From the NCBI GenBank assembly GCA_021464415.1, contig CM038466.1, forward strand, positions 28,521,017 to 28,585,016: a DNA stretch of 64,000 nt, written 5' to 3'. This stretch comes from Lonicera japonica (Eukaryota > Streptophyta > Magnoliopsida > Dipsacales > Caprifoliaceae). This document shows positions 1 to 11,104 of this stretch, piece after piece. Position numbers and translations under genes: made by a program. Every line of letters starts with the position of its first letter. Position 1 is the first letter of the stretch. A model generated the notes under the pieces. That model ran no database searches, was not told the origin of the DNA, and saw only the letters and a list, made by a program, of their open reading frames with translations.

Positions 1-210
1 TGCCTTGCTCACTTGCCCCTCGGGCCGACTCTATTTTTATCCTTTATGTAATTATTTTCCTTTTTCACCGAGACAAAATGAAACGCAACAATTTTTCTAT
101 TTTCTTTTATAAGTTTATGAATCAAACGGTGTGTTAATTTCTGGTTTTGGATAACAAAAGGCAAAAAAGTAAGATTTTTAGTTTCATTAATTGGTGTTAA
201 TTAATTTCAG

Positions 211-302
211 ATGAGGAAGGCCTGAAAGTTATGTTCCAATTCATTGAGAAGATTCAGTCACTTCTCCAGAAGCTCTTTAAGAAGATTCAATCAAATATGT
301 AG
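211..302 (+). CDS. FSH-type serine hydrolase copy A, last exon only
   Basis: This is the terminal coding exon of a gene that starts left of the window. The acceptor TTAATTTCAG ends at 210, and the exon completes a phase-1 codon and reads DEEGLKVMFQFIEKIQSLLQ, then a short lysine-rich tail and a TAG stop at 300-302. The same DEEGLKVM start recurs at 43935, where it follows an exon carrying an HHEGHVVP-type histidine motif. That places it as the C-terminal helix of an FSH-family (family of serine hydrolases, alpha/beta fold) protein. No catalytic residue lies in this exon. The reading frame is open and the splice site is good, so copy A may be functional, but nothing upstream can be judged. Bases 1-210 are its last intron. 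Confidence 0.7.
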
Positions 303-874
303 AGAGAAGGGGGAAGATTTATCTAATACTTCTCCACAACATCTAATGATATGTTGATGCTATATATATCACAATCAGAAATATGGATTTACTTATTATA
401 TCACTAAGTTTCTCATCACATTCATAAACCATACCGGTAATCTCATATTTAATATGATGTTTGCCTTCTATTTTTTATCTTATTGGAGCAATATCTATTT
501 GTATAAAAAATTTATACAATTTATTAATACGCTCAGGGGCAAGGTAGTCCAGCTTGATTTTTAAAATGTGTTTATTTCTCACTAGTATTTTTTCCTAAAA
601 TAAACAAATTTCATTAAAATAGGCTTTTGCACACCTTATTTTATGCATAAAATTGTACTTTCGCCATCCCATTGTAGATTATCATTAACTTCATGACTAT
701 AGTAATACTTAACGCTTTAAATGACATTTTGTGATTTTTTTTATATATAATTTTGACAATTTAGAGTCATTTTCTTGAAACATTAAAGTGTCAAAATGCA
801 TTTAATTATATTATAGTAATCATTAAGTCCTGCTTCCGCCATTTAGTATATTTTCTAAGAAGAATGATAATATG
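303..874. other. Intergenic, 3' flank of copy A
   Basis: AT-rich sequence after the copy A stop, presumably holding its 3' UTR. No gene, repeat array or recognisable transposon end was seen. Confidence 0.5.
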
Positions 875-883
875 CATCTAAAG

Positions 884-1196
884 GGAGTTATTTACTTAAA
901 TAGACCACTTTTTAAACTTATTTACCAAATTAAACCACTTTTCAACTTATTTACCAAAATAGCACACTTTTTAAAATAGTGATTTTGAATCACTATTTCA
1001 ATGAAAAGATAGTTATTTTGAATCACTATTTTAAGTTGAATTTGGAAAAATAGTGATTCGAAATCACTATTTTTAAGGAAAAATAGTGATTCGAAATCAT
1101 TATTTTAAAAAGTGTGCTAGTTTGGTAAATAAGTTGAAAAGTGGTTTAGTTTGATAAATAAGTTGAAAAAGTGGTCTATTTAGGTAAAAAAAAACT
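884..1196. mobile_element. Foldback MITE, Mutator-like, with 9-bp TSD
   Basis: A 313-bp non-coding element flanked by a perfect 9-bp direct repeat, CATCTAAAG, at 875-883 and 1197-1205. Its two arms of about 100 bp are near-perfect inverted copies: AAATAGACCACTTTTT at the left, its complement at the right, followed by CACTTTTCAACTTATTTACC. The centre consists of short palindromes of the form AATAGTGATT..AATCACTATT repeated about four times. The 9-bp TSD and long arms fit a non-autonomous Mutator-like element. No transposase is present. Confidence 0.85.
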
Positions 1197-1205
1197 CATC
1201 TAAAG

Positions 1206-1807
1206 GTACATTACATTAATTAAGTATAGCTAGTATGTATTAAGATTAAATACGTGTGTCATCTATCAATTATTACTTTTTCTCTTCAAGTGGAGATGCG
1301 TGGTTTGCACTATAACTCTTTTTTGCACTACATAGCATTTTTCAAATAAATTAAACTGCATATTAATTAATGTTGTTGTGTAAAACTAAATTAATATTAT
1401 AGCGGAAGAGTATGGTCTTACCTCCACCCATTATTGTCCAAGTTGAAATCTAAACCACCGGTTTCTGTCTTTGCTTCAAACATACAGCAAAATAACACTC
1501 AATAGTTTTATATATATACACAACATTATAACCAAGCCCACAGGTTTACATAAAACTATTGAGCGTATTATTTAACACTTTTTTTTTGATGCAAACCGGC
1601 CGGTTTATATATTGTACACTAAAAGGTAATACAATCGATTTCCACTTTGTAGATTTGTCGATCAAACATTTACATAATGCATTTATATGAAAAACTCTTT
1701 ATGTTGAAACTAATTTACACCGAATCATATTTTCAATGAATCAAATACAGTAATATATATTATTTTGATTTAGTTGAAACCTTTTTTTCATTTTTTATTT
1801 TCTTGAG
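1206..1807. other. AT-rich spacer upstream of copy B exon 2 relic
   Basis: No coding signal was found. An FSH exon 1, with the LCLHGHG type of motif seen in copy C, was looked for here and is absent. A small imperfect inverted repeat around ACTCAATAGTTTTAT (about 1497-1565) is the only structure noticed. Confidence 0.5.
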
Positions 1808-2606
1808 AATTTCACTGAGTACAACATTCGTACGTTTGATGAGTGCATTGCTTATATTGAAAATTGCATGGTAAAGTTTGGACCTTTTGATGGTTTTTCT
1901 CAGGTATTTTTTTTTTAAAAAAAATTATGTTAAAAAATGTCTAACTTTATTCTCTTTAATTTGTCAAAAGCTTTTCGCATGTATATATATATATTTATCA
2001 GATCGTTGTAATTTCAAATAAGTGCGAAATTACACCTCAAAATAGGAACTATCTTCTTATATCTGCACACATTAATACTTTATTAAACCATTAAACATTT
2101 TTAACTTTTGAATATATTTCTTTAGCTTTTGAAATTCTTTTTCTTTTTATATATTACATTGTTCCAACAGTTCAAGGGCAGTCGACGGCACTGAAAATCC
2201 TAATTAGACCCAAACATTGTCACATAAAACTACAGAAATATCAAATATTTTCTCTCCATAAAATACGCACCAATGCGCGTGCATGTTCACATGCCAATAA
2301 TTTTCTTTCCTTTACAATACTTGTTCTTGACTATTTTTATTTTTTAATTTACGTTACTCTATTTTATCCCGGTACGTAAGCACATGTATAACTTCTTCTT
2401 TTTTCATCTACATTTGAAATTTGAATCTAGAGTTTAGAAATTAATGAATATTATTTCATTGCAAGGGGTCGCTCTCACTAAAGTTGACCAAAAAAAAATT
2501 GTAATATTAATATTAGGAGCTAAGTTTGAAGGGTCAAAATATATATACAGCTCCAAAATTGGCAGAAAATGCATTTTCTGCTCCCATTGAATATCCATCT
2601 CTCCAC
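1808..2606 (+). pseudogene. FSH serine hydrolase copy B, 5' half (broken)
   Basis: Two relic exons match copy C. The piece at 1808-1903 is still open and reads NFTEYNIRTFDECIAYIENC and onward. It ends FDGFSQ at a GT donor, where copy C ends FDGVLGFSQ, so nine bases just before the nucleophile elbow are missing. It also has a 6-bp insertion after the fifth codon. The second piece, 2465-2606, matches the copy C exon from 63864 (GVALTKVD). Its acceptor reads GCAA instead of GCAG, it shifts frame, and it reaches a TGA near 2590. Exon 1 and the 42-bp exon GAFLSAALPGMQAQ are not found. The piece ends at a possible GT donor at 2607, just before the transposon nest. It is a dead copy whose 3' half lies at 43700-44005. 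Confidence 0.8.
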
Positions 2607-2761
2607 GTCGCAGATATTTGTTGCAATCAAATAGAAGCTGAATTAGCCTATTATCTTGTACACTGATAAGAACTGGCTAACATCGAAAAGAAAAAGTAAA
2701 AATGCGAAGAGGGGTGAAGGCCGGTTGGACAAACTTTTTTATTATACAAATTGCCAACTAT

Positions 2762-3708
2762 ACACAGCTTCTCTACCAAGTTAACAATCGGACCAAGGGA
2801 AGAAAATGAAGACGAGGAAGATAAAGAAGAAGAAATGATAGGAGATCTCTTCGACGTCATGGCTCTAGGGGATGATGAGCCAAGAGACGACCCTGTACAC
2901 TTAATACACGCTGATCCAGATGAGACTCAATCTGCAGAAGTGTGTGTTCGGGGTAACCAAGGGAAAACTCCTGGGCTATGTCGTCAGTAAAAAAGAAATC
3001 AAGATAAACCTTGCCAAGGTTCGAGCTATCCGAGAAATGCCCGAGCCTCGCACCGAGAAAGAAGTCCGGGGATTTTTGGGTAATTTGCAGTACATCAGCA
3101 GGTTCATCTCTCAGCTTACTCAGACTTGCGAACCTATCTTCAAACTCTTAAGGAAATCTTCACCAGGAGAATGGGACGATCAGTGCCAAGAGGCTTTTGA
3201 TAGAATCAAAGACTACCTCTCCAAACCCCCAGTATTAGCCCCACCACAAACCGGGCTGCCACTAATTATGTACCTAACTGTCATCGATTCGGCTGCAGGG
3301 GCCATGCTAGCCCAACATCTGACTGATACACGAAAAGAGCATGCCATCTATTACATTAGCAAGAAACTATCCCCATTTGAGATAAACTACACGCCATTGG
3401 AGAAATCATGCATCGTTCTCGTCTGGGTAACACAGAAACTACGGCATTACATGCTAGTTTTTTCGGTCATCCTGGCATCACGAATTGATCCACTGAAATA
3501 CCTCTTCGAGAAACAAGCTCTCTCGAACCGTATGGTAAAATGGTTATTCTTGCTCTCCGAATTCGACATCACCTACATGACCCAGAAGGCAGTCAAAGGC
3601 AAGATCATAGCTGACTACCTAGCCCACAATCCAATATTGGGGGACATGTTAGAAAAAGTCGAATTCCCAGATGAAACTATCATGAATGTTGAGATCGATG
3701 AAGATTAG
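2762..3708 (+). pseudogene. pol: Outer element pol relic: RT C-terminus and RNase H
   Basis: This matches the inner element at 25455-25612 and then 26604-27320. The first 160 bases are the acidic linker between protease and RT. At about 2921 the sequence jumps 995 bp ahead relative to the inner copy, at a shared CAGA, so the catalytic RT core with YVDD is missing. What follows reads as the RT connection (FGVTKGKLLGYVV) and a Ty3-type RNase H (TDSAAGAMLAQH-like and LEKSC motifs) to about residue 262 of the ORF at 2920-3708. A TAG at 3706 replaces the tryptophan found in the inner copy. It is not functional. Confidence 0.85.
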
Positions 3709-4044
3709 AAATTATACTTTGACGGGGCCTCCAATCGAAACGGGATCGGGATAGGCATCCTGTTAGTCTCCCTGAACCAAACCCACTCCCCGGTATCATA
3801 TCATCTAGACTTTTTCTACACCAACAACATGGTCGAGTATGAAGCCTGTATAATCGGATTAGAGATCGCACTCCAAAGGGGTATAAAGAGAATACAAGTG
3901 TATGGAGATTCGGCACTAGTAGTCCATCAAGTCCTAAAAGAATGGAAGATCAGAGTTGAAAAATTAGTCCCTTACCTCGCCCGACTGGAGGATGTCGCAG
4001 GAAGATTTGAGCATTCAGAGTTTTACTATGTCCCCAGGTCATAA
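3709..4044 (+). pseudogene. pol: Outer element second (archaeal-type) RNase H relic
   Basis: This continues the previous frame after the TAG at 3706 and reads LYFDGASNRNG, then NNMVEYEACIIGLEIALQRG and VYGDSALVVHQVLKEW. That is the extra archaeal-type RNase H that marks the Tat/Ogre clade of Ty3/gypsy elements: an Asp in FDGA, a Glu in EYEA and an Asp in GDSA. A TAA at 4042 closes the frame where the inner element reads on (RSQNSFADAL). This uninterrupted stretch (CCAGGTCATAAAACAG) shows the pre-insertion state of the site where the inner element later took a solo LTR. Confidence 0.85.
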
Positions 4045-5440
4045 AACAGTTTTGCTGACGCACTAGCAACCCTGGCATCTATGATCGATATCCCGGAGGG
4101 GATAGAAGAAATAACTCTTACAGTTCAAAGAAGATCAGGACCAGCACACTGCATGGCCCTTGAGGTAGAGAATGAAAAAAATGGGGACTCGACCACTTGG
4201 TTTTATGACATCTGAAACCTGTTAAAAAATCATCGATATCCCGAGCAAACAGACAAGAGAACGCAGGTCACACTCAGGAGATTAGCATCAAGGTTCATAC
4301 TTTGTGTCAGAAAGCTGTATAAGAGGAACTACGACGGGACCCATCTCCAATGTTTCATTGAATAAGAATCTATCAAAATGATGGATCAAATGCACGGGGA
4401 GGATTGTGGACCTCATATGAGCGGTCATACACTTGCTCGCAAAATCATCAGACAAGGTTATTATTGGTCTACCCTGCAGAACGACTGCGTTAACCATGTA
4501 CGCCGTTGTCACAAGTGCCAAATCTATGCTAAATTTCAGAAACTTCCTCCAAAAGAGTTGTACAATATGACTACTCCCTGGCCTTTCGCAACCTAGGAAA
4601 TCGACATCATTGGGAAGATTTTGCCCAAAGCCAGCAACGGCCATGAATTCATACTAGTGGCCATCGACTACTTCACCAAGTGGGTAGAGGCCGAGTCTTT
4701 TCAAACCCTTGACGCCAGAAAAGTTGCCCGATTCATCAAACGGAATATCATCTGCCGGTATGGGGTCCCACCAGAGATCATCTCGGACAACAGCACCCAC
4801 TTCAAAGGAGAGGCTAATACGGTCATGGAGGAATACGGTATTACCCGACATAAATCTTCGCCATATAAACCACAAACCAATAGGGCAGTTGAGGCCTCCA
4901 ACAAGAATCTGAAGAATATCCTAAGCAAGATGACTGACACCTGTCGAGACTAGCCCGAGAAATTGCCATATGCATTCTGGGGATACCGCACCACCGAGAG
5001 GGTCTTTACCGGGGAAACCCCATTCTCCCTTACATACGGGATGGAAGTAGTTCTCCCTGTTGAGTTAGAGGTCCCATCTCTCAGGGTAATGCTAGAGAAT
5101 CAAGTTAATGAGCTGGAGTGGGTCCAGGCACGTTATAACGAGCTGGCCTTGCTATATGAGAAGAAATTGAGAGCCGCGTACCACCACCAAGGGTATCAGA
5201 AGAGAATTGCTCGAGCATTTAACTAGAAAGTAAAAACTCGGGGCATCAATGAGAACGACATCGTGTTGAAAGAGATTCGAGAACCGGCCAGACCCAAGGG
5301 AAAAGTTCGGACATAAATTGACAGGGCCATACATCGTCAAAGAGATTGACACAGGGGGTGCCGCCATACTCACAGACTTGGACGAATAATTACTGCATTC
5401 ACCAGTCAACATGGATCGACTGAGGAAGTATTACCAATAG
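4045..5440 (+). pseudogene. pol: Outer element integrase relic
   Basis: It matches the inner element integrase at 29527-30930. The zinc-binding region is recognisable (HGEDCGPHMSGH, then CHKCQIYAK), followed by a core with EIDIIGKI, a SDNSTHF block and an EASNKNLKN block for the D, D and E residues, and a C-terminal region ending MDRLRKYYQ. Stops occur at 4213 (TGA), 4363 (TAA), 4594 (TAG), 4951 (TAG), 5224 (TAG) and 5387 (TAA), with at least one frameshift near 5280. Several are G-to-A or C-to-T changes (TGG to TAG or TGA, CAG to TAG), as expected after cytosine methylation. The TAG at 4594 is shared with the inner element. It is not functional. Confidence 0.88.
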
Positions 5441-5658
5441 ATGTAACATGTATAGATAAGAACTACGTAAACCTGAGCCCCAACTCAAAATTGTGTTTTA
5501 TGAAAAATCAAAAGGGGAATGTAGGCAACCTGAGAAGTGACTTCAGGCCCGGTTTAAACACTGTAAAGAAATGAATTTCCCATAAACAGTCCTTCATATA
5601 TTATTAAGGTGGTTTAGAACACCAGAAATTACAAAGGAGACACAGCATACAGAAAAAC

Positions 5659-6914
5659 CTAATCCCTAGGGGTTGGCCAAACAGGGTCCTCAGTGGCCAA
5701 GTCAATTCGAGCCTCATCCAGGATCTGGTACGCAAAGATGATGCTCTCCTCTGTGGGCTCAGAATCCATAAACCGAAACCACTCTATTTGGAAGGGATCA
5801 TCAATCAGCTCCCCCTCTAGAGACCCCTAACGAGAACGGATGATGTCAGCCCAGAGGGGCCTGGAAATACCGAAACGGGCATAGTTGAACTGACGAGCAA
5901 TCGAGCGCGCCACATTCTCTCCACTGATAAAGAAACATGCTGGGTCACAAACTTAGACTCGAAAGAGAAGTTGTTTAGGCCGATGGGAATGTCCTGAGAA
6001 TAGTTGAACTGCCAAAGAAGACATCCTCGAAGATAAAAGAAAGTGAACCAGAGCCCACGGAATCGAACGTAATTTTGCCCCCCGGTACTAAACACCATCG
6101 CCCTCAGCTTCCACCAAGGAATGTTCCACCGAATAGCCCAAATATTCTCCAAAAACCACACCATCCAATCAGAGGAAGACATGGTCAAAGCACCAAAAAG
6201 AGGACGACGAAACAAGTGCGTCCGGTTGTCAAGCCGAACCCCGTTGAAACCCACCGATCAGAAACGCTCCAATAGCCACATGTATAGCAAACGCGGACTT
6301 CCCCTGAAGAAGGGTGAAGCTCCCCTTTAAAGATCATCTAGGCCGTTCAAAGTCTCTGCAAGAACGATGGGCACTATAGACTCCTCATTCCTAGCATGGT
6401 AAATAAAACTCAAAATAGTCAGATCAACACGGGAGGAGCCCGTCACCAGCAGCATATCAGAAACAAGACAGATCAAGGCCGCCGCAGTACGCCCCACGCT
6501 ATAAGAGGCTCTCTCTTCATAACGATGAAAAAACCTCACCATTTTGTGGAGGTCAAAAAGCCCGTGGACAATAAAACCATCACAGGCCGCTTGGGAAATG
6601 GCTAACAGAGCGATCAACATATCTCGATGATCGATTTCTTCTATGGGAACAGCCATCGGGAGACGGTCGTCAGAACGCAACAGCCAGGAAAACTCCTCGT
6701 AAGTCAGGCAGAGCTCATCTAGCCCGAAACGGAAAAGATGATCCGCAAGGCTCCAAAAATACAAAGCACCTAACAAAAAGGAAAAATCTACAGGACGATG
6801 GCACCAACCCGCTAAAGGACTGAATGCACCAAAGTTCAAACCATTTTCAGAAGATATCAGAGTATCTCGGGCTTTAACACAAGAAAGATTAGAATTTGTG
6901 CGATAAGAAGATAT
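5659..6914 (-). pseudogene. Outer copy of antisense gene A (single exon, broken)
   Basis: This is the decayed counterpart of 31154-32409. Pieces read NFGAFSPLAGWCHRPVDFSF and FGLDELCLTYEEFSWLLRSD, close to the inner copy. The start codon is lost (ATG to ATA at 6914) and there is a frameshift in the RARLLVSS region near 5905. The C-terminus (DEARIDLATEDPVWPTPRD and TAG at 5659) is recoverable in another frame. It lies on the strand opposite to pol, just downstream of integrase. The domain resembles plant DUF7745/plant-mobile-domain-type proteins; the function is unknown. The upstream TATA box and palindromes are retained. Confidence 0.75.
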
Positions 6915-6953
6915 TTTGGAAAAGGTGTGGGGATGAAGGAAGGAGGATGGGTG

Positions 6954-7033
6954 TATTTATAGCAAAAAAGATGGTCCTGTACCTGTTTGTCGCGCGACAA
7001 ACCTATATCCAAGAGGGATTGTCGCGTGACAAT
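6954..7033 (-). promoter_or_regulatory. Promoter of outer antisense gene A: TATA plus two palindromes
   Basis: On the - strand a TATA box (CTATAAATA at about 6954-6962) lies 40-50 bp upstream of the old start codon. Further upstream are the perfect palindrome TTTGTCGCGCGACAAA (6986-7001) and a one-mismatch copy, ATTGTCGCGTGACAAT (7018-7033), 32 bp apart. The arrangement is the same as at 32448-32531. Confidence 0.7.
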
Positions 7034-7358
7034 CCTCTTTGGTGTAACCCTGTTTTTTCCTTTCTTACACATAAAAGTCATTTTTGCCAAAGGAATCACT
7101 TTTTAATGCATTTGCGCTCACTATGTTCTTTTGCAGGGACCATAAGTACCACTACGTTACAAGGTATGGCTCCTAAATTACTGATTCATAAATATATTTT
7201 TCATCACAGATAAGGAATAAATATATATCATCAAAACACAAAATAAATATTTTTCATAAATTCAATAAAAGAACAATTCTCAAAACCAAATCTCTGTCTA
7301 AATGTCTAAAAATAAAACTACATTTATGTTCGAACTAACTAAATGCTGAAAAGAAAAG
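7034..7358. other. Spacer between antisense genes A and B (outer)
   Basis: AT-rich, about 325 bp. It should hold the upstream region of gene A and the 3' UTR of gene B, both on the - strand. No other feature was seen. Confidence 0.5.
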
Positions 7359-10300
7359 CTAATCTATCCGAGCGCGCTTTGACATGCTCCCACTATCACC
7401 CGAACCCTCTTCCGGAGTAGGATCGACCGCTGGGACATCCAAATGAGAAGGAACTGCTGCCTGAGAGGGCCCCGTCGACTGAATCGAAGCTGTAGGGCGG
7501 ATCACTGAGGACCGTGAACGCCTAGAGGTTCGGCTACTGCTCCTCCGAGACTCTGACCGGGCGCGAGAGGAGGACAGAGGGTCGTCCACCCGTAGAGATA
7601 CGTCGATCGCCCTCTAGTAATCGCGCATGTACGCCATGGGGTCCAGACCAACGAACTGGAAGAGGTTCCAATTGTAGAGGTACTAGGCATGGAGAGCTCT
7701 CAGATCTGCTGCACGAACACTCACCCGCTGCAAGAAGACATAAGAGAGGGAATTAGCACATTTTTAAGACAAACAGATATGAAAGAACAATAGAAAGACA
7801 GAAATGAAGGGACGTACCTCATTACCTACGCGACCGCCCAGATAATCAAAAGTATCCTCGGGTAAAGGATACTCGGGCACGGTATAGCGGCAAAGACCGG
7901 CACCAACGTAAGTAACATCCCGAGGGAGGGACAGGATGTAAACCAGAGGAACGGATGGACCCGTCGGTACCACCGCAGAAGTAGACCCACCCTCCTCACG
8001 GATCAGGAACATGAGAGGCCTGGAAGAAGAACCACCAAGACCAGGAGAGCGGGCCGGAGGACCCATAGCAGCCGATGGAAGAGGGGTCAGCGTGGCATAG
8101 GTACAGACACCCGGAGGATCAGCAATGGCAGTTGCTCTCAAAGGCGGGACCCCGCTAGAAGGAGTGGCGGCAGCAGCAGGAGGGGTCCGCCCAAACTGCT
8201 CATAATCGGCCCCGAATTCCTCAGGCTCCCAAGACCGCTCAAAAAAAACTGTTCCCCCTTGTCAGCAGCCTCAGCAACATCAAAAACTACCCCCGGGGAT
8301 ACCGACGGACCGGTAAGAAACTCAAAACCCTCGGCATGCTGCTCCTCTCTAGGCGTCGTCTGAGGAGGCTGCTCTGGAACCGCCGCTGCCTCACCTCCCT
8401 CGCCTCCCTCGGGTCTATCATCTCCACCCTCGGTAGCGACAGGGACATCCCTCTCTCCCTCGGGGTCATCATCATCAGAATCTAAAATATTGTCCCTCTG
8501 ATCAGGGACAAGCGGCAGCTGATCGGGGACCGTCCTGGACAAATGAGTCTGTCCTCGTATATAGTTGGGATCGCCTCCTAACGCCCTGTACCTCTCATAG
8601 AAAACCCGCCTTCGAGTCCCCTTCTGCTCCCTCATCAAGTAACGGGCAGCGAAGGCAGCATAATCTCCCTCCTCGGTGAATGTCTGAAAATCGAGCCCGC
8701 CAACCAAAGCCTGCATCGTCACCGGGTCGATCTCACCCGTCTGCCTCATCAGAACTGGCGGGAATAAAGGAACCCTGGGTCACTGGACCGGTGTATGCTG
8801 GCGAATAACCCTCTCGCCTAAATAGAAGTGAAGACCGTACTCGTCCCGGATAAGTCGTCTAGTCCTCGAGGCAGTCAAAGCCCGGCCATACCCGAAGTGG
8901 AGACCCATATCATCCCAAGGGGCCCATTCGATCTAAACAAAAGAAAAAATTTTATTTTAGTTATTTTATTTTTTATTTATTTGATTTGAAAGAAAGAAAT
9001 ACTAAGATATTTACCTGCTCCTCCAACAGGTCATGGACGCCAGTAGCTCTAGTTTCCCGAGTCCGATATATATAGGGAGACCTGTAGTTCCTAATGATGA
9101 ATTGGTGGATAAGGGAAAACTGATCCTTGTTCTCAATGAGGAGATCCACTTGGGTGCGACCCAGACGGGTATAAGCCACGAACCAACTCTGAAGATGAGA
9201 CATAAAGAATATCAGCAACAATCAACAGATAATATGTAAAGGACTGAAACAAATATAAAGGAACAAAAGTATGTACCTCCCACAGCAATGAGAAGCCCTT
9301 GAGGTTCAGGGCTAAATGACGGAAAACCTGGTCCATAGCATCATAAAGAACAACAAGGATAAAGCCGCCCTAGTCATAATCGAACATGATGTTGAAATCC
9401 CAAAGATAAGGCAGCCACAAAAGATGGGTCGTGTCCCCCCCCATGGGCCTCGAACAAGTCGTGAAGCGTCATCAGGAGAAGGACCCAAGCATACTGACGC
9501 GCCTCCTGCCGGGTCATCGGCACCCCTGAAGCGACTAGCCGGGCTCTCTCTATGGCCAGACACGTAACCAGAACCGCCTGGGGGATCGTATCGCTCGAAC
9601 TCCGTCACTCAGGAAACCACCCAAGCGCGCCCACAATACCCTCTGCCGTCAGACGCAAAGGGATATCGATCTGAATAGGGACCCCCTGAAGGAATCCCAG
9701 TCAGAGCAAACAGGTCTAACGGGGTCATCGTCATCTTCCCCCAGCTCCAATGGAAGGTGTGAGTGGTGTCCCACCAGTGAGAAGCCAGAGCCGACACCAA
9801 CACAGTCGCCCTAGACACCCGCTCTGGGAGGGCATCAAAAAAAGGGCCAAATGGAGTCGCAAGGAGCAACTCCTGGACAGGGACCGGTGCCTGTCGCCAC
9901 TCTAAGGAAATAGTATTGGGAGAACCCCAACCTCGGCCGACCCACTACAGACAAAACGGAGATATAAATATAAGAAACCTGAGGATACTTTGGTGTAATT
10001 ATGAGAGTTATGGGTTATAGGGGTAAATTATGTAATTTTCCAAAACATGAGGGTACTTTGGTGTAATTATGAGAGTTATAGGGTTATAAGGGTAAATTAT
10101 GTAATTTTTCAAAACCTGAGGGTACTTTGGTGTAATTATGAGAGTTATAGGGTTATGGGGGTAAATTATGTAAATTTTCCAAAACCTGAGGGTACTTTGG
10201 TGTAATTATGAGAGTTATAAGGTTATAGGGGTAAATTATGTAATTTTCCAAAACTTGAGGGTACTCTGGTGTAATTATGAGAGTTATAGGGTTATGGGGT

Positions 10301-10815
10301 AAATTATGTAATTTTCCAAAACCTGAGGGTACTTTGGTGTAATTATGAGAGTTATAGGGTTATAGGGGTAAATTATGTAATTTTCCAAAACCTGAGGGTA
10401 CTTCGGGATAATTATGAGAGATTATAAGGTTATAAGGGTAAATTATGTAATTTTCTAAAGAAACCTAAAGGGTATCACAAGTAAAAGTGTGTGTTTACTA
10501 AAAATCGGACGTTATTCTTAGACAGACATGCATACTAACATAAGAATTGTTTTAAATACATGCAGGAAATGACAGAAATAATAGAACGAATAAATTCACG
10601 AAAGGAAGGAATTTCAAGAAAACATACCAGAGACCGTCGATGGATCTCATGAGAAACAGGCTCCATCAAGAGCCAAGGGACATCCGGGACTGGAGCAGCC
10701 CGGGTAACATCTCGGTAGACCACCGCCCGACCGCGGTCCACCCCGTCCTCACCATACCAGTCCAGGTCCGCCTAATCATCATGATGAGGGCTGTACCGGA
10801 GAACGCCTTGGGGAA
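7359..10815 (-). pseudogene. Outer copy of antisense gene B (five-exon PMD-like gene, broken)
   Basis: Exon borders match the inner copy. On the - strand they are exon 1 (truncated) about 10815-10628, exon 2 9944-9277, exon 3 9188-9015, exon 4 8932-7818 and exon 5 7727-7359. All retained borders are GT-AG. Exon 3 is 174 bp in both copies. Exon 1 has a TAG in place of a tryptophan near 10775 and loses its first residues to a deletion near 10815. Exon 2 has an indel in a C run near 9440, and exon 4 has a stop and further changes. Intron 1 contains a 68-bp minisatellite. The domain in exon 2 resembles the plant mobile domain (THTFHWSWGKMTMTPLDLFA). It is probably non-functional. Confidence 0.78.
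9970..10470. repeat. 68-bp minisatellite in intron 1 of antisense gene B (outer, about 7 units)
   Basis: Seven tandem units of about 68 bp, each with GGGTAAATTATGTAATTTTC and GAGGGTACTTTGGTGTAATT. The array lies wholly within the intron between exons 1 and 2 of the outer antisense gene B. The inner element has the same array with about 14 units. Confidence 0.93.
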
Positions 10816-10828
10816 TCATCACTCCGCG

Positions 10829-11104
10829 AATAGCAAAAGAAATCCAAAAAATACTTTCTGAGAGAAGTATCTCCACTCAAGAAAAACATGAGAGTAAAAC
10901 TTCAGAAAGATACGGGAAAATGGACATCCAGATAGAGATTAAACCCCGAGAAGCTCTTTTCACCCTCGCAAAGTTGTTCTCTCTCTCTCACTCTAGCAGT
11001 TTAAGAGAGACAGCCAAATTTAACAGAGTACAACACAAGCCCTTCTCAAGACAAATCACGAGCACAAGCCCTCGCCAGAGGCAAAAGTACTCACAAAAAG
11101 CCCT
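10829..11104. other. 3' non-coding region of outer element
   Basis: Matches the inner element from about 37690 onward. Relative to it, roughly 0.9 kb is deleted near 10815, including the promoter of antisense gene B. Confidence 0.6.

Noticed and set aside
4378..4940. Several - strand ORFs over the outer integrase
   Set aside because: They are shadows of the + strand integrase frame, with no independent motif.
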